13,761 nucleotides of DNA from Syntrophaceae bacterium UBA1062. Its GTDB lineage: Bacteria; Desulfobacterota; Desulfomonilia; UBA1062. Position numbers and translations under genes: made by a program. Shown here piece by piece: positions 8,238-13,761 of the stretch (positions within the stretch are counted from its first letter, which is position 1; each line of letters begins with the position of its first letter). Below the pieces are notes generated by a model. The model worked only from the letters and a program-made list of their open reading frames with translations, did no database searches and was not told the origin of the DNA. The stretch is taken from positions 1 through 13,761 of the forward strand of contig DCDF01000221.1 of NCBI GenBank assembly GCA_002316295.1, given 5' to 3'.

Positions 8238-9178
8238 TCGAGAAGGCCGATGAGAACGCCCGCCTCGACGTTTTTATCGCCATACGCCTGGATATCACGC
8301 GCTCGCTCGCGGCACGCGCCATCGACGAGGGCCGGGTGTCGGCGGACGGCCGCGCGAGAAAATCTTCGTTCCGGCTGAAGGCAGGCATGAGGGTGCAGGC
8401 CGGCATCCCGGAAGAAAAGGAGCCGGGGCCCTTGCCTGCAGCCTCCGACATACCGCTTGCCGTTTTGTATGAAGACGAGCATATCGTGGTCGTGGACAAG
8501 CCCGCGGGCATGGTCGTGCATCCCGGAGCGGGCAGGAGCGAAGCCACCCTGGTGCACGCGCTTCTGCACCGGTATCCCGAGATGGCCGGGGTTGGATCGC
8601 CGGAGAGGCCGGGAATCGTGCACCGGCTGGACAAGCTCACCTCCGGGGTCATGGTGGCGGCCCGGAGCGCCACGGCCTACGACGCCCTCGTCCGTGCGTT
8701 CAAGGAGCACCGGCACACCCGCATCTACCGGACCGTCTGCTACGGCCGCATGGAGAGGAGCGAAGGCCGGATCGAGACCTTCATGGACCGCCACCCCTCT
8801 GACCGGAAAAAGATGAGCTCGAAGGTCGCCCGGGGCAGGCGGGCCGTCACCGACTGGCGGGTGATCAGAGAGTGGGGCCAGCTGTCGCTGCTCGAGCTCA
8901 CACTTCAGACGGGAAGGACCCACCAGATCCGGGTGCACCTCGCCGACACGGGCCATCCTGTCGCAGGCGATCCGGAGTACGGAGGGAAGAGGCGGGCCAA
9001 CACCATCACCGATCCGGTGGTGAGGGCGCGCGTAAAGAAACTGGGCAGACAGATGCTCCATGCCTGGAAGCTCGGAATCACCCATCCCACAACCGGGCGG
9101 TGGATGGAGTTCATCTCGGAAGTGCCCGAGGATATGAACGGCCTCATCGCCCTGCTCGATGAGCGAATGGAGAGATAA
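8213..9178 (+). CDS. rluD: RluA-family 23S rRNA pseudouridine synthase, RluD-like
   Basis: A 321-residue protein with an N-terminal S4 RNA-binding domain (residues ~14-65: ARLDVFIAIRLDITRSLAARAIDEG) and a catalytic domain. The catalytic motif is HRLDKLTSG with Asp140; earlier comes DKPAGMVVHPGAG and later GRTHQIRVHLADTGHPVAGD, all hallmarks of the RluA/C/D group. RluD makes the pseudouridines in helix 69 of 23S rRNA (1911/1915/1917 in E. coli); S4 domain plus length favours RluD, but RluC-like specificity cannot be excluded. The start is GTG 8213, with AAGGG about 7 bases and GGAGG about 15 bases upstream; the gene overlaps the patatin gene by 25 bases, so the two are probably translationally coupled. 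A longer open frame upstream is just the patatin gene read out of frame. Confidence 0.92.
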   Translation: MEKTLDIIVEKADENARLDVFIAIRLDITRSLAARAIDEGRVSADGRARKSSFRLKAGMRVQAGIPEEKEPGPLPAASDIPLAVLYEDEHIVVVDKPAGMVVHPGAGRSEATLVHALLHRYPEMAGVGSPERPGIVHRLDKLTSGVMVAARSATAYDALVRAFKEHRHTRIYRTVCYGRMERSEGRIETFMDRHPSDRKKMSSKVARGRRAVTDWRVIREWGQLSLLELTLQTGRTHQIRVHLADTGHPVAGDPEYGGKRRANTITDPVVRARVKKLGRQMLHAWKLGITHPTTGRWMEFISEVPEDMNGLIALLDERMER

Positions 9179-9243
9179 AAGGAAGTGGAGGCAGGAGATC
9201 CGGATTTTCAGACAAACACTCCGGCTGCGGAAAGTACCACGAA

Positions 9244-9272
9244 ATCGGGCGATTCTGTCAAAAATGCCCGAT
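9244..9272. repeat. Inverted repeat, ATCGGGC arms
   Basis: Perfect 7-base arms ATCGGGC (9244-9250) and GCCCGAT (9266-9272) enclose 15 bases in the gap after the pseudouridine synthase gene. No T run follows, so it is a poor intrinsic terminator; it lies just before a candidate promoter and could equally be an operator or chance. Confidence 0.35.
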
Positions 9273-9273
9273 A

Positions 9274-9302
9274 TTGACGAGAAACGATGATAAACGGAAA
9301 AT
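9274..9302 (+). promoter_or_regulatory. Candidate promoter for the DUF721 gene pair
   Basis: TTGACG (9274-9279) and GAAAAT (9297-9302) with 17-base spacing match the sigma-70 consensus at 5/6 and 4/6. A second option overlaps downstream: TTGACT (9306-9311) and GATTAT (9330-9335) with 18-base spacing, whose start point would fall at or next to ATG 9342. Which one is used cannot be told from sequence. Confidence 0.35.
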
Positions 9303-9341
9303 TGATTGACTTTCCTGCTCCCTGTGGTTGATTATACCCGT

Positions 9342-9734
9342 ATGCAAAGGCTTTCAGACATTCTCAGCAGGAAGTACTGGGGTTTCAGCAAGATCGTGAA
9401 GATCCGCGACATGTGGACCGAGATAGCGGGCGAAGTCCTTGCCGCGCACACCGAGCCGGTGCAGCTCAGGGGCAAGACCCTGGCGGTCATCTGCGATTCG
9501 CCGGCATGGGTTCAGCAGATGGGCGTGCTCGGCCCGGCGCTGGCGGAAAAGGTGCACAAAGTCGCCAGGATAAAAATCGACAAGGTCGATGCCAGGTTCT
9601 CGGCGCAGAACAGGCCCGCCCGGAAAAGGACATCGGCCAGACGGCCTGTGCTGAAGCTGAATATCGATCCGGAAGATGTGAAGCGGATCAAGGATCCGAA
9701 GCTCAGAAAAGCGGTGATGCAGTTAATCGACTGA
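9342..9734 (+). CDS. DUF721 / DciA-like protein
   Basis: A 130-residue protein of the DUF721 family. The family pattern is clear: an N-terminal helix (RLSDILSRKYWGFSKI), then IRDMWTEIAGEVLAAHTEPV, KTLAVICDSPAWVQQMGVL and a following helix (LAEKVHKVARIKI). DciA, the characterised member, loads the replicative helicase DnaB in bacteria that lack DnaC/DnaI; family membership does not prove that role here. The C-terminal ~50 residues are basic (RPARKRTSARRPV), as is common, and may contact DNA. The start is uncertain: ATG 9342 puts the family motif at the N-terminus but has no evident ribosome site; TTG 9306 and GTG 9324 are in-frame alternatives. The next gene starts 19 bases after its stop. Confidence 0.75.
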   Translation: MQRLSDILSRKYWGFSKIVKIRDMWTEIAGEVLAAHTEPVQLRGKTLAVICDSPAWVQQMGVLGPALAEKVHKVARIKIDKVDARFSAQNRPARKRTSARRPVLKLNIDPEDVKRIKDPKLRKAVMQLID

Positions 9735-9753
9735 TGCTCAAAAGGGGGCGGAG

Positions 9754-10452
9754 ATGACGGAGCGGAAAGGGAGAATGGCACGCATCCTGTGGGTGCTTGG
9801 GGCAGGCTTCCTCGCCCTGGTGGTTGTCTGGGCGCTTTCGATTCTCGGGGCGATCCCGCTCACCTTCACGATGGCCATGACTCCCGCGGAGCTCATGAAG
9901 TTCCTGGATTCACCCCGCGACGACATGCGGGGGATCAAGGTGAACGGCCACTTCCTCGAGATCGGCAAGAGGCGGCCTCTGCAGATCGTCAAGGGATATG
10001 ACGAGACCATGTATCTCATGCGGCCGTACCGGCAGGTCAGGGCGCGCCCCCGCAGCCTCACCCGGCCCGAAATTCTGGACTTCTGCACGAACATCACGGG
10101 CGCGGGCTTTCAAGAGCTCAGATCGCTGCTGGAGTCGGGCAAACCGGTGACTGTCGAATGGGAAGGCAGGGTGCAGGGGAAGACCGTCCAGGTCGTCAAG
10201 GCGAGCATGTTCAGCTATCTGGTAACAGGGCTCCAGGACAGCCCGATATTCATGAGCCAGGTCGAGCTCGCAAGGAGGCTGGGTATGAACGAGCCCGACA
10301 TTCTTTCCCGGCTCATTCCCGTACAGAAGCGCTGGCACGAGGAATTTTTGTCCAGTGAATCTCTGCAGACACGTTATCCCGTTCACTACATCATTCCCCT
10401 CCGGGACGAGCTCACGGCCTGGCTGAGCGAGCAGGCGTCCATCGGGATGTAG
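9754..10452 (+). CDS. Conserved-looking hypothetical protein with one N-terminal membrane anchor
   Basis: I do not recognise the family. It has 232 residues, with basic residues then one hydrophobic helix at about 10-32 (ILWVLGAGFLALVVVWALS), with no signal-peptidase site evident, so the remaining ~200 residues probably face the periplasm. The body is mixed alpha/beta and charged (ELMKFLDSPRDDMRGIKVNG; RPEILDFCTNITGAGF; SQVELARRLGMNEPDIL), and a YPVHYIIPLRDELTAWL segment ends it. No catalytic motif is visible. ATG 9754 has AAAGGGGG about 5 bases before it, a strong site that fixes the start. It lies 19 bases after the DUF721 gene, so they are probably co-transcribed; whether they are functionally linked is unknown. 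Confidence 0.75.
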   Translation: MTERKGRMARILWVLGAGFLALVVVWALSILGAIPLTFTMAMTPAELMKFLDSPRDDMRGIKVNGHFLEIGKRRPLQIVKGYDETMYLMRPYRQVRARPRSLTRPEILDFCTNITGAGFQELRSLLESGKPVTVEWEGRVQGKTVQVVKASMFSYLVTGLQDSPIFMSQVELARRLGMNEPDILSRLIPVQKRWHEEFLSSESLQTRYPVHYIIPLRDELTAWLSEQASIGM

Positions 10453-10712
10453 CCGCTGCCGGGGAACGCTGGCCCGGCGTGCCTGTTGCGGTACTGGTGT
10501 ACGAACACCCTGTCGCGGGTGCGCGGGGCAGTATGGTCCGGTTCATCGTGATGCCCGCCCTGCTGCCCCGGGGGGTGCCGGGGCCGCGATGCAATCCCCG
10601 GCTCTCATGCTGGCTGTCGTGCTCGATGATATTCGTCTGTGCAGGGCACTTCCGCTCGTCTGTCTCGTTTTTAGCACCTGCCGGGAGATCAGAAGATTCC
10701 TCACAAAAGCAA
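10453..10712. other. Intergenic region with GC hairpins, no gene seen
   Basis: This is the first part of a 716-base gap. Two GC-rich hairpins can be drawn: GCCGGG/CCCGGC (10458-10463 with 10473-10478), just after the stop codon of the membrane protein gene, and GCCCCGG/CCGGGGC (10565-10571 with 10578-10584). Neither is followed by a T run, though the first could aid termination. Short open frames here are rich in Pro, Arg and Cys and do not look like proteins. Confidence 0.45.
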
Positions 10713-10740
10713 TTGACAGGGCTGAATTCAATATTATAGG
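10713..10740 (+). promoter_or_regulatory. Sigma-70-like promoter upstream of the acyl-CoA synthetase remnant and dehydrogenase
   Basis: A perfect -35 box TTGACA (10713-10718) is followed by TATAGG (10735-10740) at 16-base spacing. The surrounding DNA is clearly AT-richer than the genes. Transcription would start around 10747, inside the adjacent palindrome, and read through the decayed gene into the acyl-CoA dehydrogenase, giving a leader of about 420 bases. Confidence 0.6.
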
Positions 10741-10755
10741 GTAAACAACGTTTAC
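10741..10755. promoter_or_regulatory. Palindromic operator candidate
   Basis: GTAAACAACGTTTAC is a perfect inverted repeat with 6-base arms around a 3-base centre. It directly abuts the -10 box and covers the expected transcription start, a typical repressor site. The core AAAC-N3-GTTT resembles, from memory, sites of PsrA, a TetR-family regulator of fatty-acid genes in gammaproteobacteria. The convergent TetR gene at 12839-13477 is the obvious candidate binder; this is inference, and no second copy was noticed at the tetR promoter. Confidence 0.5.
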
Positions 10756-10810
10756 ATATCAAGTTGCAGCAGGTTTCCATGGAAGCAGGGATCAATATCG
10801 GCAGGATGTC

Positions 10811-11149
10811 GTCGAGCAGGGCGATTTTCTCCCTTTCATGGAGGCTGGCGGCGGCCGTCGATGCGCCTTTGAAGAATTCAACTGGAGGGCCGATCGGTTC
10901 GCGGCTTGTCTTCAGCGCCGGGTTGCCGAGGTGGCTACCGTGCGGGAAGGCCCGAGAGAAAACGGGGTGAGGTTTCTGTTGCCTTTGTGGCGAAAAAACC
11001 TGGATCCGGCCAAAAAGGAACAGGGTGTTCGGCAATGGTGCACAATGGATCTCGCAGTTCATACGCGCGTGCGCGATCTCCGATTCATCGGCGCGATCCC
11101 CTGAAACGCCCTGGACGAGGTGCTCGAAAAAAGCGCTGAAAGAGAGCCT
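10811..11149 (+). pseudogene. Decayed acyl-CoA synthetase (fatty-acid--CoA ligase), internally deleted and frameshifted
   Basis: Pieces of an AMP-forming acyl-CoA ligase are visible in order. FEEFNWRADRFAACLQ (10868-10915) matches the N-terminal (T/F)xEFNxRAnRxAxxL region. VAEVATVREGPRE (10922-10960) and, one frame over, GEVSVAFVAKKPGSG (10966-11010) match the C-terminal VaEvAVvGvPdekxGEvpvAFVvlKPG region. Back in the first frame, RQWC and DLRFIGAIP (11075-11101), then TGA (11102-11104), then NALDEVLEKSAERE (11105-11146) match the end of the family, FvdaIPrNAlGKvLKraLRE. The whole middle (~350-400 residues, including the P-loop and A5-A8 motifs) is gone, two compensating frameshifts flank the GEV block, and the A10 GK pair reads DE. 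Healthy relatives are ~500-550 residues; this cannot be active. It lies directly after a good promoter and just before the dehydrogenase, suggesting a former ligase-dehydrogenase operon. Identification is by pattern memory, not alignment. Confidence 0.65.
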
Positions 11150-11168
11150 GACATAAGGAGGTATCACA

Positions 11169-12764
11169 ATGTCGTTTCCAACGAGGAACAATCCCTATAG
11201 CTTTGACGAGTTTCTGGCGTGGAGGAAAAACGTCGACTACTACCGCGACGACGCCTTCTTCCAGAAAGTGCTCCGGCACTTCTGCGCAGAGGAGTGGGAG
11301 GAGATCGACAGGGACCTTCGACGGATGTCACCCAAGGTCTCTTACCGGTGGCGCGACTTTGCCGAGAAGATCTCCTGGCCCGAGCACCGGCCCTACATGA
11401 AGCATTACGACGGCCACAACCACCGCATCGACCGGATCGTGCGGCCGCTCGAAACCGAAATCATGGAAAAGGAGATCTTTTCCGAGGCCTTTTTCTCCGA
11501 GCGCACCTCCCCATGGCTCAGGCTCGCCAAAATGTATCTGGTCTATCAGAACGGTGAGGCCTGTATCGCATGCCCCATCACCTGCACCGAGGGACTGGTG
11601 GCCCTGCTGGAGAAATATGCGGACACGCCCGAGACCAGGCGCATCCTCAAGCACTGCAAAGAGGGGATCGACGGGGATTTCGCCATCGGCGCTCAGTATC
11701 TCTCCGAGATCCAGGGCGGCTCGGATGTTCCTTCCAATGTGCTGGAGGCGGTGAGCGAGGGCGAGCAGTGGCGGCTCTACGGCACCAAGTTTTTCTGCTC
11801 CGCCACCCATGCCGACTACGCGGTGGTTACCGCCAAACCTGCAGGCTCAGAGGACGTGGCCCTGTTCGTGGTGCCGTCCTGGCTCGAGGGGAACAAGGAG
11901 AAAGAGATCAGAAACGGCTACACCATCGACCGCATCAAGTGGAAGATGGGCACCTCCGAGCTCACCACGGCCGAGCTCACATTCAACGGCGCGGTGGCGT
12001 ATCCGGTTGGGCCGCTGAACCGCGGGGTGGCCAACGTGGTAGGCATTGTGCTCACCTACTCCAGGCTTACGGTCGGGCTCTCGGCTGCTGCGTTCATGGC
12101 GCGTGCCGTGCGGGAGGCGCGGGCGTACGCCGGGTTCCGGGACGCCTTCGGCCTGCGGATCGACAAATTTCCGATGCTTGAAGGCCAGCTCCGGAACATG
12201 GAGCTGTTCTCGAGACGCACCGTTGCTGCCGCATTCAAGCTCTACCGCGATTTTCTCGCCCTCCCCGGCGGGCTCAAGGGCGGGTTGGCGACCGACGAGG
12301 GCGAAGAGACGAGGAAGAAGCGTTTCGACGTCCGGGAGCTCATCATGCTCCAGAAGATCACGGCATCCTGGGACTGCACGGACGTGATCCGTCAGGCGAT
12401 GTCCGTTTTCGGCGGGCACGGGATCATGGAGGATTTCTCCTCGCTTCCCAGGCTGTTTCGGGACTCGGCCATCAACGAGCTCTGGGAAGGTCCGAGGAAT
12501 GTCCTGCTCACCCAGATGCACCGCGATTTCCAGCGGGTCTCGTCCTGGTACCGCCCGTCGGAGTTCGTACGGCACATTCTGACCGGGGCGGACGGGGATC
12601 TGGTGTCGAAGCTCGGTGCGGAAATGGACGAGATCATCGCCTGCCCGAGCCTGTTTGTCATGGATGACAAGACCATGGAAGTCTGCAGGCGCTGGGATAT
12701 GTTCTGCCACGAGCTGTTCCACGCCTACCAGGATGCGGCGCTCAGAGAGGTGGAAGGCGGCTGA
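11169..12764 (+). CDS. Acyl-CoA dehydrogenase, AidB-like
   Basis: A 531-residue flavoenzyme of the acyl-CoA dehydrogenase superfamily, longer than the ~380-residue classical enzymes and of the AidB-like branch. Visible features: ACPITCTEGLVALL and AIGAQYLSEIQGGSDV in the middle domain (substrate/FAD region), RIKWKMGTSELTTAELTFNG, LTYSRLTVGLSAAAFMARA in the C-terminal helical domain, and VFGGHGIMEDF then RLFRDSAINELWEGPRNVLL. Glu440 in LWEG sits where the catalytic base of the family lies and is kept, so dehydrogenase activity is plausible. An extra ~80-residue C-terminal helical part follows. Likely reaction: FAD-dependent alpha,beta-oxidation of an acyl-CoA, electrons passing to ETF; chain type unknown. 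ATG 11169 has AAGGAGGT 6 bases upstream, an excellent site. It follows the decayed acyl-CoA synthetase and is convergent with a TetR gene. E. coli AidB is tied to the alkylation response, but a catabolic role fits this context better. Confidence 0.9.
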   Translation: MSFPTRNNPYSFDEFLAWRKNVDYYRDDAFFQKVLRHFCAEEWEEIDRDLRRMSPKVSYRWRDFAEKISWPEHRPYMKHYDGHNHRIDRIVRPLETEIMEKEIFSEAFFSERTSPWLRLAKMYLVYQNGEACIACPITCTEGLVALLEKYADTPETRRILKHCKEGIDGDFAIGAQYLSEIQGGSDVPSNVLEAVSEGEQWRLYGTKFFCSATHADYAVVTAKPAGSEDVALFVVPSWLEGNKEKEIRNGYTIDRIKWKMGTSELTTAELTFNGAVAYPVGPLNRGVANVVGIVLTYSRLTVGLSAAAFMARAVREARAYAGFRDAFGLRIDKFPMLEGQLRNMELFSRRTVAAAFKLYRDFLALPGGLKGGLATDEGEETRKKRFDVRELIMLQKITASWDCTDVIRQAMSVFGGHGIMEDFSSLPRLFRDSAINELWEGPRNVLLTQMHRDFQRVSSWYRPSEFVRHILTGADGDLVSKLGAEMDEIIACPSLFVMDDKTMEVCRRWDMFCHELFHAYQDAALREVEGG

Positions 12765-12790
12765 ATCGGTTGTACGCCGAAAGAAGAGGA

Positions 12791-12834
12791 GGGCGTTTCC
12801 ATGCTCTGACGGAGAACATGGAAACGCCCCTTTT
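12791..12834 (+). terminator. Strong intrinsic terminator between convergent genes
   Basis: A perfect 13-base stem, GGGCGTTTCCATG (12791-12803) with CATGGAAACGCCC (12817-12829), has a 13-base loop and is followed by C and TTTT on the + strand, ending dehydrogenase transcription. CTC/GAG inside the loop can extend the stem. On the - strand the stem is followed by TCCTCTTCTTT, so it may also stop tetR transcription. Confidence 0.85.
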
Positions 12835-12838
12835 GGCT

Positions 12839-13477
12839 TTATGTGTCCGTCATCCCCTGCCGGATCTCATTTTCGAAGATCCGGGCGATAGTCCGGGCTA
12901 TGAGCTCCATATGCCTGCGCACCTGTTCGGGAGATTTGCCCGGGTGCTGCCTGTACGTGATGAGGATGCCGTTCAGCGCGGCAAAGAAGGCGTGGGAGAG
13001 CCTTCGGACATCCTTTTTGGCGCCCGACTTCACAAAGAGCCGGTCGAACTGGTCGAGAACGGAGCGTTCGATTGCGTTGAGCCTCTCCAGGAGATCCTCG
13101 CTGATGGATCCGTCGAGCATGAAATGGGTCATCATCTTGAAGTACTGCTCGTGACCGGTGAGGAAGCTGATGAATTTCAGGGCGACTTCTTCGATGCGTA
13201 CGGTCTCGGCTGAGCGGAGATACTCGTCGAGGATGGGGATGAGGTCCCTGGTCCCTCTCAGAAAGGCCTCCACGAAAAGGTGCTGCTGGTCCGGAAAGTA
13301 GCGGTAGATGAGCGCCGGAGAGATGCCGGCCTGCTTCGCGATGTCGCGCATGTTGACCTTGGTGAAGGGCTTTTCGGCAAAGATCTCCTCGGCAGCGTCG
13401 ATGATGGCGTTCCTGCGGGCAAGGCGCTGATTGTCTCTGGGCGTTGGGCAAGCGCTCTTTTTCCCTTGAGAAAGCAT
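12839..13477 (-). CDS. TetR/AcrR-family transcriptional regulator
   Basis: A 212-residue regulator of standard TetR length. The N-terminal DNA-binding domain is clear: RRNAIIDAAEEIFAEKPF (helix 1 region, about residues 21-38), TKVNMRDIAKQAGISPALIYRYFPDQQHLF (helix-turn-helix and helix 4, with the family's IYRYF). The rest is a helical ligand-binding and dimer domain (FISFLTGHEQYFKMMTHFML; FFAALNGILITYRQHPGKS). The ligand is unknown; acyl-CoA is a reasonable guess because the gene converges on an acyl-CoA dehydrogenase. The start is ATG 13477 with AGGGGG 7 bases upstream. Its own promoter lies ~45 bases further up. Its likely target is the palindrome at 10741-10755, which overlaps the dehydrogenase promoter; this is untested. 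Confidence 0.9.
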   Translation of the reverse strand: MLSQGKKSACPTPRDNQRLARRNAIIDAAEEIFAEKPFTKVNMRDIAKQAGISPALIYRYFPDQQHLFVEAFLRGTRDLIPILDEYLRSAETVRIEEVALKFISFLTGHEQYFKMMTHFMLDGSISEDLLERLNAIERSVLDQFDRLFVKSGAKKDVRRLSHAFFAALNGILITYRQHPGKSPEQVRRHMELIARTIARIFENEIRQGMTDT

Positions 13478-13527
13478 GAACCGACCCCCTTTAAGAAATT
13501 ATCTCATGGCATTCCGCGGTAGTGTCC

Positions 13528-13557
13528 ATTATATGATAAATAACCGCTCGAATACAA
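13528..13557 (-). promoter_or_regulatory. tetR promoter
   Basis: On the - strand a perfect -10 box TATAAT (13533-13528) has TTGTAT (13557-13552) 18 bases upstream as a weak -35. Transcription would start about 45 bases before the TetR ATG. Short arms GCGGT/ACCGC flank the -10 box about 22 bases apart and might be part of an autoregulatory site. Confidence 0.5.
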
Positions 13558-13585
13558 CGGATATTGCCGGGAGTGATAAGGAAAC

Positions 13586-13672
13586 TGGTGCCGGGAACAG
13601 GACTTGAACCTGCACGAGCCTGCGCCCACTAGAACCTGAATCTAGCGCGTCTGCCAATTCCGCCATCCCGGC
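13586..13672 (-). tRNA. tRNA-Leu (anticodon CAG)
   Basis: An 87-base class II tRNA. The acceptor GCCGGGA pairs perfectly with TCCCGGC; discriminator A and CCA are encoded. The D-loop region is GGCGGAATTGGCAGAC. The anticodon stem CTAGA/TCTAG holds the loop TTCAGGT, giving CAG, which reads CUG leucine codons. A long variable arm (GGGC/GCTC) and a T arm with loop TTCAAGT follow. It is complete and should be functional. Confidence 0.96.
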
Positions 13673-13705
13673 ACGCTGATACTTGAAAAGATCAGGTGAT
13701 TCCCA

Positions 13706-13734
13706 TATATAGTTTTGCACTTTTTAAATGTCAA
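13706..13734 (-). promoter_or_regulatory. tRNA-Leu promoter
   Basis: On the - strand TTGACA (13734-13729), exactly 17 bases, then TATATA (13711-13706): a near-consensus sigma-70 promoter. Transcription would start about 25-27 bases before the mature tRNA 5' end. Confidence 0.8.
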
Positions 13735-13761
13735 GGACGTATGTGATGGAAGTGATAAAGA

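Noticed and set aside
7844..9085. A 413-codon - strand frame opposite the pseudouridine synthase gene
   Set aside because: It is antisense to clear RluD and patatin motifs; its Pro/Arg/His-rich translation is a shadow of GC-rich coding DNA.
11102..11104. In-frame TGA in the ligase remnant as a selenocysteine codon, since selA is nearby
   Set aside because: The family has a basic or small residue here, not Cys; the frame already has two frameshifts and a large deletion, so decay explains the stop.
10412..11191. A 259-codon open frame on the - strand filling most of the gap before the dehydrogenase
   Set aside because: Its start is TTG inside the dehydrogenase gene, it runs antisense through that gene's ribosome site and the good + strand promoter, and its residues do not resemble a protein. 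The + strand over the same bases carries ligase-like blocks, which explains the openness.
11169..12764. Naming the dehydrogenase aidB and assigning an alkylation-damage role
   Set aside because: The AidB-like length and C-terminal extension are visible, but the neighbourhood (ligase remnant, TetR) points to acyl-CoA metabolism, and the catalytic Glu is kept.
1..13761. CRISPR array, transposase, integrase or phage genes
   Set aside because: No spaced short repeats, no insertion-sequence ends and no such proteins were seen; the tRNA-Leu gene at the right has no visible attachment-site duplicate in the window.

Overview
The window is GC-rich bacterial DNA (roughly 60% G+C by eye). Genes are tightly packed, many start with GTG, and Shine-Dalgarno sites are clear. 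The mix is a selenocysteine-synthesis gene (selA), an AidB-like acyl-CoA dehydrogenase beside a TetR regulator, and TPR-bearing membrane proteins of the TMTC-like type. This suggests an anaerobic, fatty-acid-using member of the former Deltaproteobacteria (Desulfobacterota, for example a syntroph or sulfate reducer). That placement is inferred from gene content, not proven. I see no phage, transposon, CRISPR array or rRNA.

Region 1 (1-4775, + strand) is a glycan or surface-modification operon. It holds the 3' part of a methyltransferase/family-2 glycosyltransferase fusion that enters from the left edge, two SAM-dependent methyltransferases, and a large membrane GT-C-like protein with about eight C-terminal TPRs. 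Gaps are tiny or absent; the two methyltransferases share a GTGA stop/start overlap. Region 2 (4798-5658, - strand) is one convergent gene of unknown family with an RHHATH motif that fits the Rx4-6H signature of HEPN ribonuclease-like domains. Region 3 (5659-5971) is the divergent intergenic space.

Region 4 (5972-9178, +) is a translationally coupled trio: selA (selenocysteinyl-tRNA synthesis), a patatin-like phospholipase, and an RluD-type pseudouridine synthase, with overlaps of 11 and 25 bases. Region 5 (9342-10452, +) holds a DUF721/DciA-like protein and a single-pass membrane protein of unknown family.

Region 6 (10453-13477) is a lipid-catabolism locus. A 260-base stretch without genes leads to a good promoter (TTGACA, TATAGG) overlapped by a palindrome, GTAAAC-aac-GTTTAC. 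Next comes what I read as the wreck of an acyl-CoA synthetase: N-terminal and C-terminal pieces are joined, with two compensating frameshifts, an internal TGA and a lost A10 lysine. An intact AidB-like acyl-CoA dehydrogenase with an excellent ribosome site follows. A strong terminator separates it from a convergent TetR repressor gene, which is a natural candidate to act on the palindrome. Region 7 is a tRNA-Leu(CAG) gene on the - strand with encoded CCA and a near-consensus promoter.

No new multi-gene system is evident. The most informative points are the decayed acyl-CoA synthetase with its surviving operator/promoter, and the orphan HEPN-like gene.
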